The translations under genes were made by a program, and so were the position numbers. A stretch of 64,000 bases of DNA from positions 620,001 to 684,000 of the forward strand of contig NZ_RWKI01000001.1 of NCBI RefSeq assembly GCF_003984645.1, written 5' to 3'. This DNA is from Variovorax sp. MHTC-1. Its GTDB lineage: Bacteria > Pseudomonadota > Gammaproteobacteria > Burkholderiales > Burkholderiaceae_C. The notes under the pieces are model-generated. The model did not search any database. It saw only the letters and a program-made list of their open reading frames with translations, and had not been told where the DNA came from. Shown in pieces: positions 15,133 through 23,287 of this stretch (positions are counted from its first letter, which is position 1; the number at the start of each line of letters is the position of its first letter).

Positions 15133-16134
15133 ATGAATGCGAACAACGCAATGCGCCCTCTCGTCGCCGTGCTCGGCATGCTCGCGGCGCTGGCCTTCCC
15201 CGATGTCCAGGCGCAGGCAGCCAAGACCTTCTCGCTCAAGTTCAACCACGTGCTCGGGCCGAAGGAGCCGTACCACGAGGGATTCATCCGCTGGGGCAAG
15301 CGCGTCGAGGAGCGCACCAAGGGCGGGCTGAAGATCGAGGTCTTCCACAGCGCGCAGCTCGGCAAGGAAGAAGACATCATCGAGCAGATCCGCCAGGGTG
15401 CGAACCTGGGGCAGAACACCGATTCCGCGCGCCTCGGCAACTACGTGCCGGCCATCGCCGTGATGAACGGCCCCTACTTCGCGGAGACGCTCGAAGAAGT
15501 CGCGAAGCTGCGCAAGGCGCCGAGCGTGCTCAAGTGGCAGGAGGAGCTCGCCAGCAAGCATGGCCTGAAGGTGGTGTGCTTCAACTGGGTGCAGGGCTAT
15601 CGCCATTTCTTCACCAACAAGCCGGTGCGCAAGCCAGAAGACCTGAAGGGCCAGCGCATTCGCACGCCGCCGGCGCCGATCTGGCAGGAGTCGGTGCGCG
15701 CGCTCGGTGCGGCGCCGGTCGCCATGGCATTCGGCGAGATGTACCCGGCCCTGCAGCAGAAAGCCATCGACGGCGTCGAGCTGGTCTACAACAACATCCC
15801 CGGCGGGCGCTTCTACGAAGTGCTGAAGTACGCGAACGAGACCCGGCACATCATGCTGATCAACTTCGAGGTGGTGAGCAGCAAGTGGTTCGACGGCCTG
15901 CCCAAGGACTACCAGTCGGCGCTGGTGGAGGAATGCGACAAGGCCGGCGAAGACACCAGCAAGACCATCCTGCGCCTCGAAGCCGAAGTGAAGCAGCAGC
16001 TCAAGGGCCGCGGCATGACGGTTGTGGAAGACGTGGACCTTGCAGCCTTCCGCAAGGCCGGCGAGCAGGCGTACGAGGCCCTCAAGCTCAGCGGCGTGCG
16101 GGACGCGGTGCACAAGGAGATCGGCAAGAAGTGA
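15133..16134 (+). CDS. dctP: TRAP transporter periplasmic substrate-binding protein DctP
   Basis: A 333-residue secreted receptor. A signal peptide covers residues 1-28 (LVAVLGMLAALAFPDVQAQA). The mature protein follows the DctP/TAXI fold: FSLKFNHVLGPKEPYHEGF at the start, and the conserved arginine in KGQRIRTPPAPIWQ (near residue 178) that usually binds the ligand carboxylate, then GEMYPALQQKAIDGVE. AGGAGACAAGAG precedes the ATG. It is the first gene of dctPQM. By family precedent the ligand is an organic acid. Confidence 0.95.
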   Translation: MNANNAMRPLVAVLGMLAALAFPDVQAQAAKTFSLKFNHVLGPKEPYHEGFIRWGKRVEERTKGGLKIEVFHSAQLGKEEDIIEQIRQGANLGQNTDSARLGNYVPAIAVMNGPYFAETLEEVAKLRKAPSVLKWQEELASKHGLKVVCFNWVQGYRHFFTNKPVRKPEDLKGQRIRTPPAPIWQESVRALGAAPVAMAFGEMYPALQQKAIDGVELVYNNIPGGRFYEVLKYANETRHIMLINFEVVSSKWFDGLPKDYQSALVEECDKAGEDTSKTILRLEAEVKQQLKGRGMTVVEDVDLAAFRKAGEQAYEALKLSGVRDAVHKEIGKK

Positions 16135-16147
16135 AGCCGGCGAGCCG

Positions 16148-16639
16148 ATGAAGAAGCTCTATCAGGCCTTGCTGCGCGTCGAGGCTCGCGTGGCCGCGAC
16201 CTTCCTGGTCGCGATGGTCCTGTTGATCTTCAGCGGCGGCATCGCCCGCCTCATTGGCGAACCGCTGAACTGGACCACCGATGCGGCCACCTGCCTGTTC
16301 GCCTGGGCCTGCTTCCTGTGCGCGGATGTGGCCTGGCGCCGCGACGCGCTGATGTCGGTCGAAGTCCTGACCGGCAGGCTGTCGCCCCGATGGCAGAAGC
16401 TGCTGCGCCTTGCAAACTACCTGCTGATCGGCGCTTTCCTGCTCTATGTGACGACCATGGGCCTGTGGCTGTCGTGGATCAGCCGCGCGCGCAGCTTCCA
16501 GGGCATCCCGGAGATCAGCTATTCGTGGGTCACCATGAGCATGCCGGTCGGCGGTTTGCTGCTGCTCGTCACGACCGTTCTCAAGGCGCGCAGCGAGTTC
16601 GCCCGCACGGAGCATGGGGCGAAGGCGGCGCAGTGCTGA
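16148..16639 (+). CDS. dctQ: TRAP transporter small permease subunit DctQ
   Basis: A 163-residue membrane protein with four helices (about residues 15-35, 47-65, 88-108 and 130-150). Typical DctQ features are the tryptophan-bearing GEPLNWTTDAATCLFAWACF and the WRRDALMSVEVL loop. It anchors the large subunit DctM in the TRAP transporter. The start is 13 bases after dctP, and the end overlaps the GTG start of dctM by seven bases, so translation is probably coupled. Confidence 0.93.
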   Translation: MKKLYQALLRVEARVAATFLVAMVLLIFSGGIARLIGEPLNWTTDAATCLFAWACFLCADVAWRRDALMSVEVLTGRLSPRWQKLLRLANYLLIGAFLLYVTTMGLWLSWISRARSFQGIPEISYSWVTMSMPVGGLLLLVTTVLKARSEFARTEHGAKAAQC

Positions 16640-17919
16640 TCGTTTCGCTGGCCTTCCTGGTGTTCCTGCTGATGGGCATGCCGGTGGCCTTTGCCATCGG
16701 CATCTCGGGCGCCCTGTTCTTCGTGCAGCACCCCGAGCTGCCTTCCACCATTCCGATCCAGTTGACCATCACGCAGACGCAGAATTTCGCGCTGCTGGCC
16801 GTGCCGCTTTTCATTCTGGCCGGCAACTTCATGAACAAGTCCGGCATCACCGAGCAGTTGCTGCGGCTGGCCGGCGTGCTGGCGGGCCGGCTCACCGGCG
16901 GGCTCGCGCAGGTGTCGGTCGCGATGGCTGCGCTCATGGGCGGCGTCTCCGGCTCCTGCATCGCCGATGCCGCCATGCAGGCGCGCATTCTGGGCGCCGA
17001 GATGCGCAAGCGCGGCTTCTCGCGCGGCTATGCGGCAGGCGTGCTCTCCTTCGGCTCGGTGCTCACGCCGATGATTCCGCCGGGTATCGGCTTCATCCTC
17101 TACGGCACCGTCGGCCAGGTGTCCATCGGCCGGCTGTTCGCGGCAGGTTTCGTGCCGGCGTTGATGCTCTGGACAGCGCTTGCGCTCACGATATCGGCGA
17201 CGGCCCGGCGCCGCGGCTATGCGCCGGAGCGCGCCACGCGGCCGAGCGCGCGCGAGATCGGCGCCGCCGCCTGGGGCGGCATCTGGGCCCTGCTGTTTCC
17301 GGTGTTCCTGCTGGTGGGCCTGCGCTTCGGCATCTTCACACCGTCGGAGATCGGTGCCTTTGCCGTGGTCTACGCAGTGGTGATCGGCCTCGCGGCCTAC
17401 CGCCAGCTGCAAGGCGCCGCCATGCGCGAAGCGCTGGAGAGCAGCCTCATGGACATCGGCTCGGTAATGTTCCTGCTCGCGCTCTCGGCGATCTTCGGCT
17501 ACGGCATCGTCTTCGAGCGCGTGCCGGAGGTAGTCTCTGCGGCGCTGCTGGGCCTTACCGACAACCCCGAGCTGATCATGGTGCTTGTGGTGCTGTTCAT
17601 CCTCGTGGCCGGATGCTTCATCGACGGCACCGTGCTGATCATCATGCTGACGCCGATCTTCCTGCCCCTGGTCACCGAGCTGGGTGTCGATCCGGTGCAC
17701 TTCGGCTTGGTGTTCATCATTGCCGCCACCATCGGCAACTTCACGCCGCCGGTCGGCTCTGCGATGTACGCGGTGTGTTCCATCCTGCGCTGCCCTATCG
17801 GGGAATACACGCGCGAGTCGCTCCCCTTCCTCGCGGTCGTCAGCGCCGTGACGGCGCTGCTGGTCTTCGTGCCGCAGCTCGTGCTGCTGGTGCCGGATCT
17901 GATCTTCGGAAAAGGCTAG
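16633..17919 (+). CDS. dctM: TRAP transporter large permease subunit DctM
   Basis: A 428-residue membrane protein with about twelve helices. Family blocks are visible: LAVPLFILAGNFMNKSGI, ALMGGVSGSCIADAAMQA and SFGSVLTPMIPPGIGFILYG. It is the sodium-coupled permease of the TRAP transporter. A GTG start at 16633 is chosen because it overlaps dctQ by seven bases and starts directly with the first hydrophobic helix (LIVSLAFLVFLLMGMPVAF). It converges with the Bug receptor gene, with only 21 bases between the stops. Confidence 0.93.
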   Translation: MLIVSLAFLVFLLMGMPVAFAIGISGALFFVQHPELPSTIPIQLTITQTQNFALLAVPLFILAGNFMNKSGITEQLLRLAGVLAGRLTGGLAQVSVAMAALMGGVSGSCIADAAMQARILGAEMRKRGFSRGYAAGVLSFGSVLTPMIPPGIGFILYGTVGQVSIGRLFAAGFVPALMLWTALALTISATARRRGYAPERATRPSAREIGAAAWGGIWALLFPVFLLVGLRFGIFTPSEIGAFAVVYAVVIGLAAYRQLQGAAMREALESSLMDIGSVMFLLALSAIFGYGIVFERVPEVVSAALLGLTDNPELIMVLVVLFILVAGCFIDGTVLIIMLTPIFLPLVTELGVDPVHFGLVFIIAATIGNFTPPVGSAMYAVCSILRCPIGEYTRESLPFLAVVSAVTALLVFVPQLVLLVPDLIFGKG

Positions 17920-17940
17920 GACGGTCGGCAATGGCGACGT

Positions 17941-18915
17941 TCAATCCAGCTTGAGGTTGGCCGATTTGATGACGCGCGCCCACTTGTCGATTTCAGTCTT
18001 CTGGAAGGCCGCCAGCTCGGCAGGCGTCATGCCTCCGGGCTCGATGCCCTGCTCCATCAGCTTGGACTTCACCTCCGGGTCGTTCACCACCTTGATCAAC
18101 TCGGCAGAAAGTTTGTCGACGATGGCTTTCGGCACGCCAGCCGGCGCAAAGATCGCCTGCCACGACACCACGCTGAACCCGGGCATGGTTTCGGCCATGG
18201 CCGGAATCTCGGGCAGCTGCGCTGCGCGTTTCTCGGAAGTCACCGCCAAAGCGCGCAGCTTGCCTGCCTTGATCTGCGGCAGGGCCGGTGCCAGGTTCTC
18301 GAAGATGAGCTCGGGTCCCTGGCCGGACAGCAGTCCATTCAAGGACTCGGCGCTGCTCTTGTACGGCACATGCACCATCTTGCCGCCGCTGGTTTGCTCG
18401 AAGAACACGCCAGAGAGATGCTGCGAAGTGCCGTTGCCTGAAGAGGCGTAGCTGACCGTGCCGGGCTTGCTTCGAATCGCCGTGATCACGTCCTGCACGG
18501 TCTTGAACGGGCTGTCGGCGCGTACCACCAGCACGTTCGGCATGGATCCGATCATGGTGATCGGCTGGAAGTTCTTGATCGGGTCGTATGGCAGCTTCGA
18601 ATAGAGACTCACGTTGATCGCGTGCGAACTGATGGTGCCGCCCTGGATGGTGTAGCCATCCGGCGCCGCCTTCGCCGTGTAGTCCGTTCCCATTCCTCCG
18701 CCTGCGCCCGGCTTGTTCTCGATGACGAAGGTGGTTCCCAGCGACGGCCCTGCCTTGCTCGTGACCAGGCGCGCCAGAATGTCGGTGGTCCCTCCGGCTC
18801 CGAAGGGCACGACGTAGGTGATGGGTTTGCTGGGCCACTTGTCCTGCGCCGCGAGTGGCATCGCGGCAGAAGCGGCGGCAGCGATGGCCGCGTACAGCAT
18901 GATTCGACGTTGCAT
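17941..18915 (-). CDS. Bug/TctC-family periplasmic substrate-binding protein (orphan)
   Basis: A 324-residue receptor. The signal peptide is MQRRIMLYAAIAAAASAAMP followed by LAAQ. The mature protein has the Bug blocks PITYVVPFGAGGTTDILAR and ENKPGAGGGMGTDYTAKA, and the terminal segment MTPAELAAFQKTEIDKWARV. CAGGAGA precedes the ATG at 18915 by about seven bases. No TctA/TctB genes are adjacent, which is common in Comamonadaceae, where many orphan Bug receptors serve sensing or share a permease. It is convergent with dctM. The ligand is unknown. Confidence 0.92.
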   Translation of the reverse strand: MQRRIMLYAAIAAAASAAMPLAAQDKWPSKPITYVVPFGAGGTTDILARLVTSKAGPSLGTTFVIENKPGAGGGMGTDYTAKAAPDGYTIQGGTISSHAINVSLYSKLPYDPIKNFQPITMIGSMPNVLVVRADSPFKTVQDVITAIRSKPGTVSYASSGNGTSQHLSGVFFEQTSGGKMVHVPYKSSAESLNGLLSGQGPELIFENLAPALPQIKAGKLRALAVTSEKRAAQLPEIPAMAETMPGFSVVSWQAIFAPAGVPKAIVDKLSAELIKVVNDPEVKSKLMEQGIEPGGMTPAELAAFQKTEIDKWARVIKSANLKLD

Positions 18916-19029
18916 GAGGGTCTCCTGTGTCGTCCGAAGAAGCTTCGCAGTTCCCCGCTGCATTTGCTCCTCGCGGAAATCCCGATGGCGCTGCCTCGCA
19001 GTCCCTGCATGAAGGCGAAAATCAACGGC

Positions 19030-20307
19030 ATGCACCAAGACCATTGCCCGCCGCTGCGTTTCCCCCGCCTTGTTCCCACAGCGCTCGCGATCGCGCTGCT
19101 GGGAGCCTGCGCTTCCGCGCCATCTACGGCACCATCGCAGTCATCCAGCGCGAACCTTCCCGCGGCCGCGGGCGGAGCGGCGCTCCCGCAGGGGTTCGCA
19201 CGGTGGGTTGCGGATTTCCGCACCGCCGCGCGCGCAGCGGGCATCAGCGAGGCAACGCTGCGCAGCGCATTCGACAACGTCCAATATCTTCCGCGCGTCA
19301 TCGAACTGGATCGTGCGCAGCCCGAAGTCACGCGCACGGTCTGGGACTACCTCGAGAGCACCGTGACGACTCAACGCGTCGCCGCTGGGCAGGACAAGCT
19401 GCTGCAGCTTCGCAACGAAGCCGAAGCAGCGGCCTCGCGCTACGGCGTCCCGCCGAGCATCGTGGTCGCCATCTGGGGCATGGAAAGCAACTACGGCAGC
19501 AACTACGGCAGTACCCCGACGATCGACGCGCTGGCGACGCTGGGTTTCGAGGGACGCCGCGAGGACTGGGCGCGCAGCGAGCTGCTCGCGGCGCTGAAGA
19601 TTGTCGACAACGGCGACATCGAGCGCGAACGCATGATCGGCTCCTGGGCTGGCGCCATGGGCCAGACCCAGTTCCTGCCGTCGAGCTTCGTCGCTTACGC
19701 GGTGGATGCCGATGGCGATGGGCGGCGCGACATCTGGGGCAGCATGGCCGATGTGATGGCTTCGACCGCGAACTTCCTGTCGCGCTCGGGCTGGCAGGCG
19801 GACAAGCCTTGGGGCGTCGAGGTCCGCTTGCCGACCGGCTTCGACTATGGCCGCGCCGACGCAACCGTGCGCCAGCCGACCGCTCAATGGGCCACTGAGG
19901 GTCTGCGCACCGTGGACGGCCAGCCGCTGCCGGAGTTTGCCGACGGCACGATCTTGCTGCCCGCGGGAGCCCGCGGGCCGGCCTTCCTGGTCGGATCGAA
20001 CTTCCGTGCCATCTTGCACTACAACAACTCGACCAGCTATGCGCTCGCGGTCGGCCTTCTTGCGCAGCGGCTCGCCGGCGGCTCGGGCGTGCAGGCGCCT
20101 TGGCCGCGGGATCTGGCCGCGCTCACGCGCAGCCAGCTGCTCGAGCTGCAGACCGCGCTCAATCAGCGTGGCTTTGCCAGCGGAGCGCCCGACGGTGTCA
20201 TGGGCCCGGCGACCCGTGAAGGGCTGCGCCGCTATCAACGCAGTGTCGGCTTGCCCGCGGACGGCTATCCGAGCGCGGAGCTGCTTCAGCGCCTGCAGGA
20301 ACATTAG
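19030..20307 (+). CDS. lytic murein transglycosylase (MltB/Slt70-3 family lipoprotein) with peptidoglycan-binding domain
   Basis: A protein of about 425 residues. The N-terminus has a lipoprotein signal ending in the lipobox LLGAC, so it should be attached to the outer membrane. The catalytic domain (about residues 55-340) carries the active-site glutamate in IWGMESNYGSNYG and the conserved GSWAGAMGQTQFLPSSF. The last 60 residues (LTRSQLLELQTALNQRGF, then GPATREGLRRYQ) form a PG_binding_1 domain. It cleaves glycan strands to give 1,6-anhydromuramic ends. Upstream ATGs at 19009 and 18985 are also possible starts. It is divergent from the Bug receptor gene. Confidence 0.92.
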   Translation: MHQDHCPPLRFPRLVPTALAIALLGACASAPSTAPSQSSSANLPAAAGGAALPQGFARWVADFRTAARAAGISEATLRSAFDNVQYLPRVIELDRAQPEVTRTVWDYLESTVTTQRVAAGQDKLLQLRNEAEAAASRYGVPPSIVVAIWGMESNYGSNYGSTPTIDALATLGFEGRREDWARSELLAALKIVDNGDIERERMIGSWAGAMGQTQFLPSSFVAYAVDADGDGRRDIWGSMADVMASTANFLSRSGWQADKPWGVEVRLPTGFDYGRADATVRQPTAQWATEGLRTVDGQPLPEFADGTILLPAGARGPAFLVGSNFRAILHYNNSTSYALAVGLLAQRLAGGSGVQAPWPRDLAALTRSQLLELQTALNQRGFASGAPDGVMGPATREGLRRYQRSVGLPADGYPSAELLQRLQEH

Positions 20308-20357
20308 GCGGAGGTCAGCGCTGCGCGGACGCGTCACGCGCCTCACGTTGCCGGCGT

Positions 20358-20897
20358 TCAGGCCTTCGATCGACCGCCGGTGCGAGCCTGGTCGCACAGC
20401 GTTCTGATCCGATCGCGGCTTTCCTGCGCGGCCGCAGCCTGGCGGGCGATCAAATCGCGGACGTCGGGTGGCAGATTCCGCTCTATCGCTTGCAGGCAGC
20501 GCACCATGGCTGCCTCTTCGCCGCGCTCGCACTCTTCGAGGATCGACAACTCGCTGTTGGCGCCAATCGCGCCCTTCACATGCACCCACCGCCGGTGAAT
20601 CGCCGCGCCCGTGGTGCCGCCCTCGGCCGGCAAGCCGCCGTGGCGGCGTATCAGTTGCGCCAGTCCGTCGCAGACTTCGTGGTACTGCGAGGCGCGCTGG
20701 TTGAGCGCTTGCCTCTGGCTCGATCCGGCAGGCAGCTCCTTCGCACAAGTTCGAAACCCGTACTCTCCGTTGCGCGCATTCTCGAGCAGATCGTTCAGCA
20801 CTTCGAGCGTCTCATCGTCGCAGCGCATGACGGCCGGATTCGCGCCTGCGGCGACTGATCCGTCAGCGAGGACGGGAAGATCGTTGCTGGTGGCCAT
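20358..20897 (-). CDS. PA2169-type four-helix-bundle protein (DUF2383)
   Basis: A 179-residue soluble, mostly helical protein. LNDLLENARNGEYGFRTCAK near residue 37 and the following helices match the DUF2383/PA2169 four-helix-bundle family, which is ferritin-like in fold but whose role is unclear; members are often stress-induced. AGGGAGAC precedes the ATG at 20897. It converges with the transglycosylase gene, with 50 bases between stops. The C-terminal part (ARQAAAAQESRDRIRTLCDQ) is a charged helix. Confidence 0.8.
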   Translation of the reverse strand: MATSNDLPVLADGSVAAGANPAVMRCDDETLEVLNDLLENARNGEYGFRTCAKELPAGSSQRQALNQRASQYHEVCDGLAQLIRRHGGLPAEGGTTGAAIHRRWVHVKGAIGANSELSILEECERGEEAAMVRCLQAIERNLPPDVRDLIARQAAAAQESRDRIRTLCDQARTGGRSKA

Positions 20898-21134
20898 GCT
20901 TGTCTCCCTGGAGTTGTTCGATGCAAGGTCGATGAGGATCATGATTACGGCGGCGGCCGCCGTTCACGTCGTCCCCTCGCGAAGGCGCCTGTAAGCGCAG
21001 GCCGAATCCGACAGCGGGCGTCTTCCGGCAGCCTTGCCCTACCGCGAACAGCGCCTCCTTCTCACTTGCCGCCGAAGCGGCACTGCTACGGTGATCAGCA
21101 CCGCAGAGCGCAGCCAGACCTCCACCCGTTCGGC

Positions 21135-21163
21135 TTGTCGCTGCGGCGCTGGATACCTAATAT
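21135..21163 (+). promoter_or_regulatory. sigma-70-type promoter for the lower-GC secreted ORF
   Basis: TTGTCG (-35, 21135-21140), a 17-base spacer, and TAATAT (-10, 21158-21163) lie 40 bases before the ATG at 21203. This is a good match to the vegetative promoter pattern and stands out from the GC-rich surroundings. The 260-base gap it lies in (20943-21202) otherwise shows nothing recognisable. Confidence 0.6.
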
Positions 21164-21202
21164 GACCTGAGCCCGGCGAGGGGCTGGGCATGGGGAGCAA
21201 TC

Positions 21203-21727
21203 ATGACCAGGTACTTGGCCGTAGTGGTGATCTTCCTCTCAGGCTTTGGGCTGACCGGTCTCACGCAGGCGCAATTTGCGCCAACGCCTCCAGCCATCCT
21301 GAGCCCGCCGGGCACACAGGTGCCAGTCCCCAGACGAGCCAACGCGTCAGCGCGACAGGTCCAAGATTTCCTGAAGGCCAACCCGGAACTCCAAACAGGG
21401 ATCAAGTTGCCAGACGGTGCAACGGCCAAGGCTCTTCGCGCCATTCCAGGCGGCGTCCGCTACCAAGTGGAGGGTGCAGCTCAGGCCGAGGTGGTCATCG
21501 TCGATGTGAAGGGACCGCCTCAGGTCCTGGCAAGAAGCTTTCTGGAGACAACCTGGGAGGGCGTGAAGAAGGCGGTTGCTGCCACCAATGAAATTCTCGG
21601 TGCGATCCCCGGGGCGGGCAGCAGCACTCAAAAAGGATGCACGAATGTCAACGTCGACGGCGGGGGGAAGGTGGTCATCGTCAGCACAGGGCAAGACAGC
21701 AAGCGGATGTGCGACGGTGTCGAATAG
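21203..21727 (+). CDS. secreted protein of unknown function, lower GC
   Basis: A 174-residue protein with a signal peptide (MTRYLAVVVIFLSGFGLTGL then TQAQ). A proline-rich segment follows (APTPPAILSPPGTQVPVPRR), then a mixed domain with VQDFLKANPELQTGIKLPDG and a C-terminal part containing two cysteines (KGCTNVNVD and RMCDGVE) likely to be disulfide-bonded. GGGGAGC precedes the ATG. Codon third positions are visibly less GC-rich than in neighbours, and the gene sits beside the 3' end of a tRNA gene; both hint at horizontal origin. No family recognised. Confidence 0.65.
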   Translation: MTRYLAVVVIFLSGFGLTGLTQAQFAPTPPAILSPPGTQVPVPRRANASARQVQDFLKANPELQTGIKLPDGATAKALRAIPGGVRYQVEGAAQAEVVIVDVKGPPQVLARSFLETTWEGVKKAVAATNEILGAIPGAGSSTQKGCTNVNVDGGGKVVIVSTGQDSKRMCDGVE

Positions 21728-21757
21728 GAGCTGGATGGGCATCGCCGGACGCAAAAA

Positions 21758-21785
21758 AGCCCAAGAGTTTTGATTCTCTTGGGCT
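21758..21785 (-). terminator. bidirectional Rho-independent terminator (tRNA-Ser and secreted ORF)
   Basis: A perfect 10-bp stem (AGCCCAAGAG with CTCTTGGGCT) encloses an 8-base loop. On the minus strand it is followed by TTTTTT and ends the tRNA-Ser transcript. On the plus strand it is followed by CTTTC and lies 30 bases after the stop at 21727, so it probably serves both directions. Confidence 0.85.
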
Positions 21786-21819
21786 CTTTCAGCTCCATGG
21801 ATATTCATGGAGGCATTAC

Positions 21820-21912
21820 TGGCGGAACCGGAGGGATTCGAACCCTCGATGAGGCTCTACACCCCATACTCCCTTAGCAGGGGAGCACCTTCGGCCACTC
21901 GGTCACAGTTCC
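21820..21912 (-). tRNA. tRNA-Ser (anticodon GCU)
   Basis: The minus strand folds as a class II tRNA. The acceptor stem GGAACTG pairs with CGGTTCC (one G-T), the D arm contains GAGTGGCCGAAGG, the anticodon stem-loop CTCCCCTGCTAAGGGAG has anticodon GCT, there is a long variable arm, and the T arm is GGGTTCGAATCCC. The 3' CCA is encoded (21820-21822). It decodes AGC and AGU. A terminator follows at 21758-21785. Confidence 0.95.
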
Positions 21913-21934
21913 TGGAAACAGCAATTATGCCAGC

Positions 21935-23203
21935 TTAGGCGGCCGGTTGATCGAGATCGAAGGCCTTGTGCAGCGCGCGCACCGCGAGCTCCATGTACTT
22001 TTCGTCGATCACGACCGAGGTCTTGATCTCGCTGGTCGAGATCATCTGGATGTTGATGCCCTCCTCGCTCAGGACGCGGAACATCTTGCTCGCGACGCCG
22101 ACGTGGCTGCGCATGCCGATGCCGACGATGCTGACCTTGCAGATCTTGGTGTCGCCGACGATGTCGGCCGCACCCAGCGTGGGCAGCACCTTGGCCTTGA
22201 GCAGGTCGACCGCCTTCGCGTAGTCGTTGCGGTGCACCGTGAAGCTGAAGTCGGTGCGCCCGTCCTTGCTCAGGTTCTGGATGATGACGTCGACCTCGAT
22301 GTTCGCGTCGGCGATGGCGCCGAGGATGTGGTACGCGATGCCGGGCTTGTCCGGCACGCCGAGCACGGAGATCTTGGCTTCGTCGCGGTTGAATGCGATG
22401 CCGGATACGACGGCTTGTTCCATGTTTTCGTCTTCCTCGAAAGTGATCAGGGTGCCGGAGCGGGCTTCTTCCTGGATGTCGATGTCCCACGGCGTGAAGC
22501 TCGACAGCACGCGCAGCGGCACCTGGTACTTGCCGGCGAATTCGACCGAGCGGATCTGCAGCACCTTGGAGCCCAGGCTCGCCATCTCGAGCATCTCTTC
22601 GAAGCTCACGGTGGTCAGCCGGCGCGCATCGGGTTCGACGCGCGGGTCGGTGGTGTAGACGCCGTCGACGTCGGTGTAGATGAGGCACTCGTGCGCTTTC
22701 ATCGCCGCCGCGATCGCGACCGCCGAGGTGTCGCTGCCGCCGCGCCCCAGCGTGGTGATGTTGCCCGCGTCGTCGACGCCCTGGAAGCCGGTGACGACAA
22801 CGACCTTGCCGGCGTCGAGGTCGGCGCGCACGCGCTCGTCGTCGATGCTTTCGATGCGGGCCTTGGTGAAGGCGCTGTCGGTCTTGACCTGAACCTGCCA
22901 GCCGGCATAGCTGACTGCCTGCATGCCCTCGGCCTGCAGCGCGATCGCCAGCAGCGCCGACGAGGCCTGCTCGCCGGTGGAAGCCAGCATGTCGAGCTCG
23001 CGGTTGTGGTCGTCGCCGGGTTTGGGCGGGGCCAGCTCTTTGGCGAGGCCGAGCAAGCGGTTGGTTTCGCCGCTCATGGCGCTCGGCACCACCACCATCT
23101 GGTGGCCGGCGCGTGCCCACTTGGCGACGCGCTTGGCGACATTGCGGATGCGCTCGGTCGAGCCCATCGACGTACCGCCGTATTTGTGAACGATCAATGC
23201 CAT
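21935..23203 (-). CDS. lysC: aspartate kinase
   Basis: A 422-residue aspartokinase of the lysine-sensitive single-function type. The N-terminal kinase motif is VHKYGGTSMGSTERI, and TGFQGVDDAGNITTLGRGGSD marks the catalytic core. Two ACT regulatory domains follow from about residue 265 (GIAFNRDEAKISVLGVPDKP, then ADIVGDTKICKVSIVGIGM). It phosphorylates aspartate, the first step to lysine, threonine, methionine and diaminopimelate. The ATG at 23203 gives the family start MALIVHKYGG. tilS is 84 bases upstream on the same strand and a small hairpin lies between them. Confidence 0.96.
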   Translation of the reverse strand: MALIVHKYGGTSMGSTERIRNVAKRVAKWARAGHQMVVVPSAMSGETNRLLGLAKELAPPKPGDDHNRELDMLASTGEQASSALLAIALQAEGMQAVSYAGWQVQVKTDSAFTKARIESIDDERVRADLDAGKVVVVTGFQGVDDAGNITTLGRGGSDTSAVAIAAAMKAHECLIYTDVDGVYTTDPRVEPDARRLTTVSFEEMLEMASLGSKVLQIRSVEFAGKYQVPLRVLSSFTPWDIDIQEEARSGTLITFEEDENMEQAVVSGIAFNRDEAKISVLGVPDKPGIAYHILGAIADANIEVDVIIQNLSKDGRTDFSFTVHRNDYAKAVDLLKAKVLPTLGAADIVGDTKICKVSIVGIGMRSHVGVASKMFRVLSEEGINIQMISTSEIKTSVVIDEKYMELAVRALHKAFDLDQPAA

Positions 23204-23228
23204 GGGTGAAGTCAGGACAGAAGGATTC

Positions 23229-23249
23229 GGATGCCGCATGCCGGCATCC
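23229..23249 (-). other. hairpin between tilS and lysC
   Basis: GGATGCCG and CGGCATCC form a perfect 8-bp stem with a 5-base loop in the tilS-lysC gap. No U-run follows, so it is not a standard terminator. It could stabilise mRNA or modulate lysC expression, but this is a guess. Confidence 0.35.
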
Positions 23250-23287
23250 GTGTTCCGCCGGGCGCCGTTCAGCGCGAAGGCTGAGGG

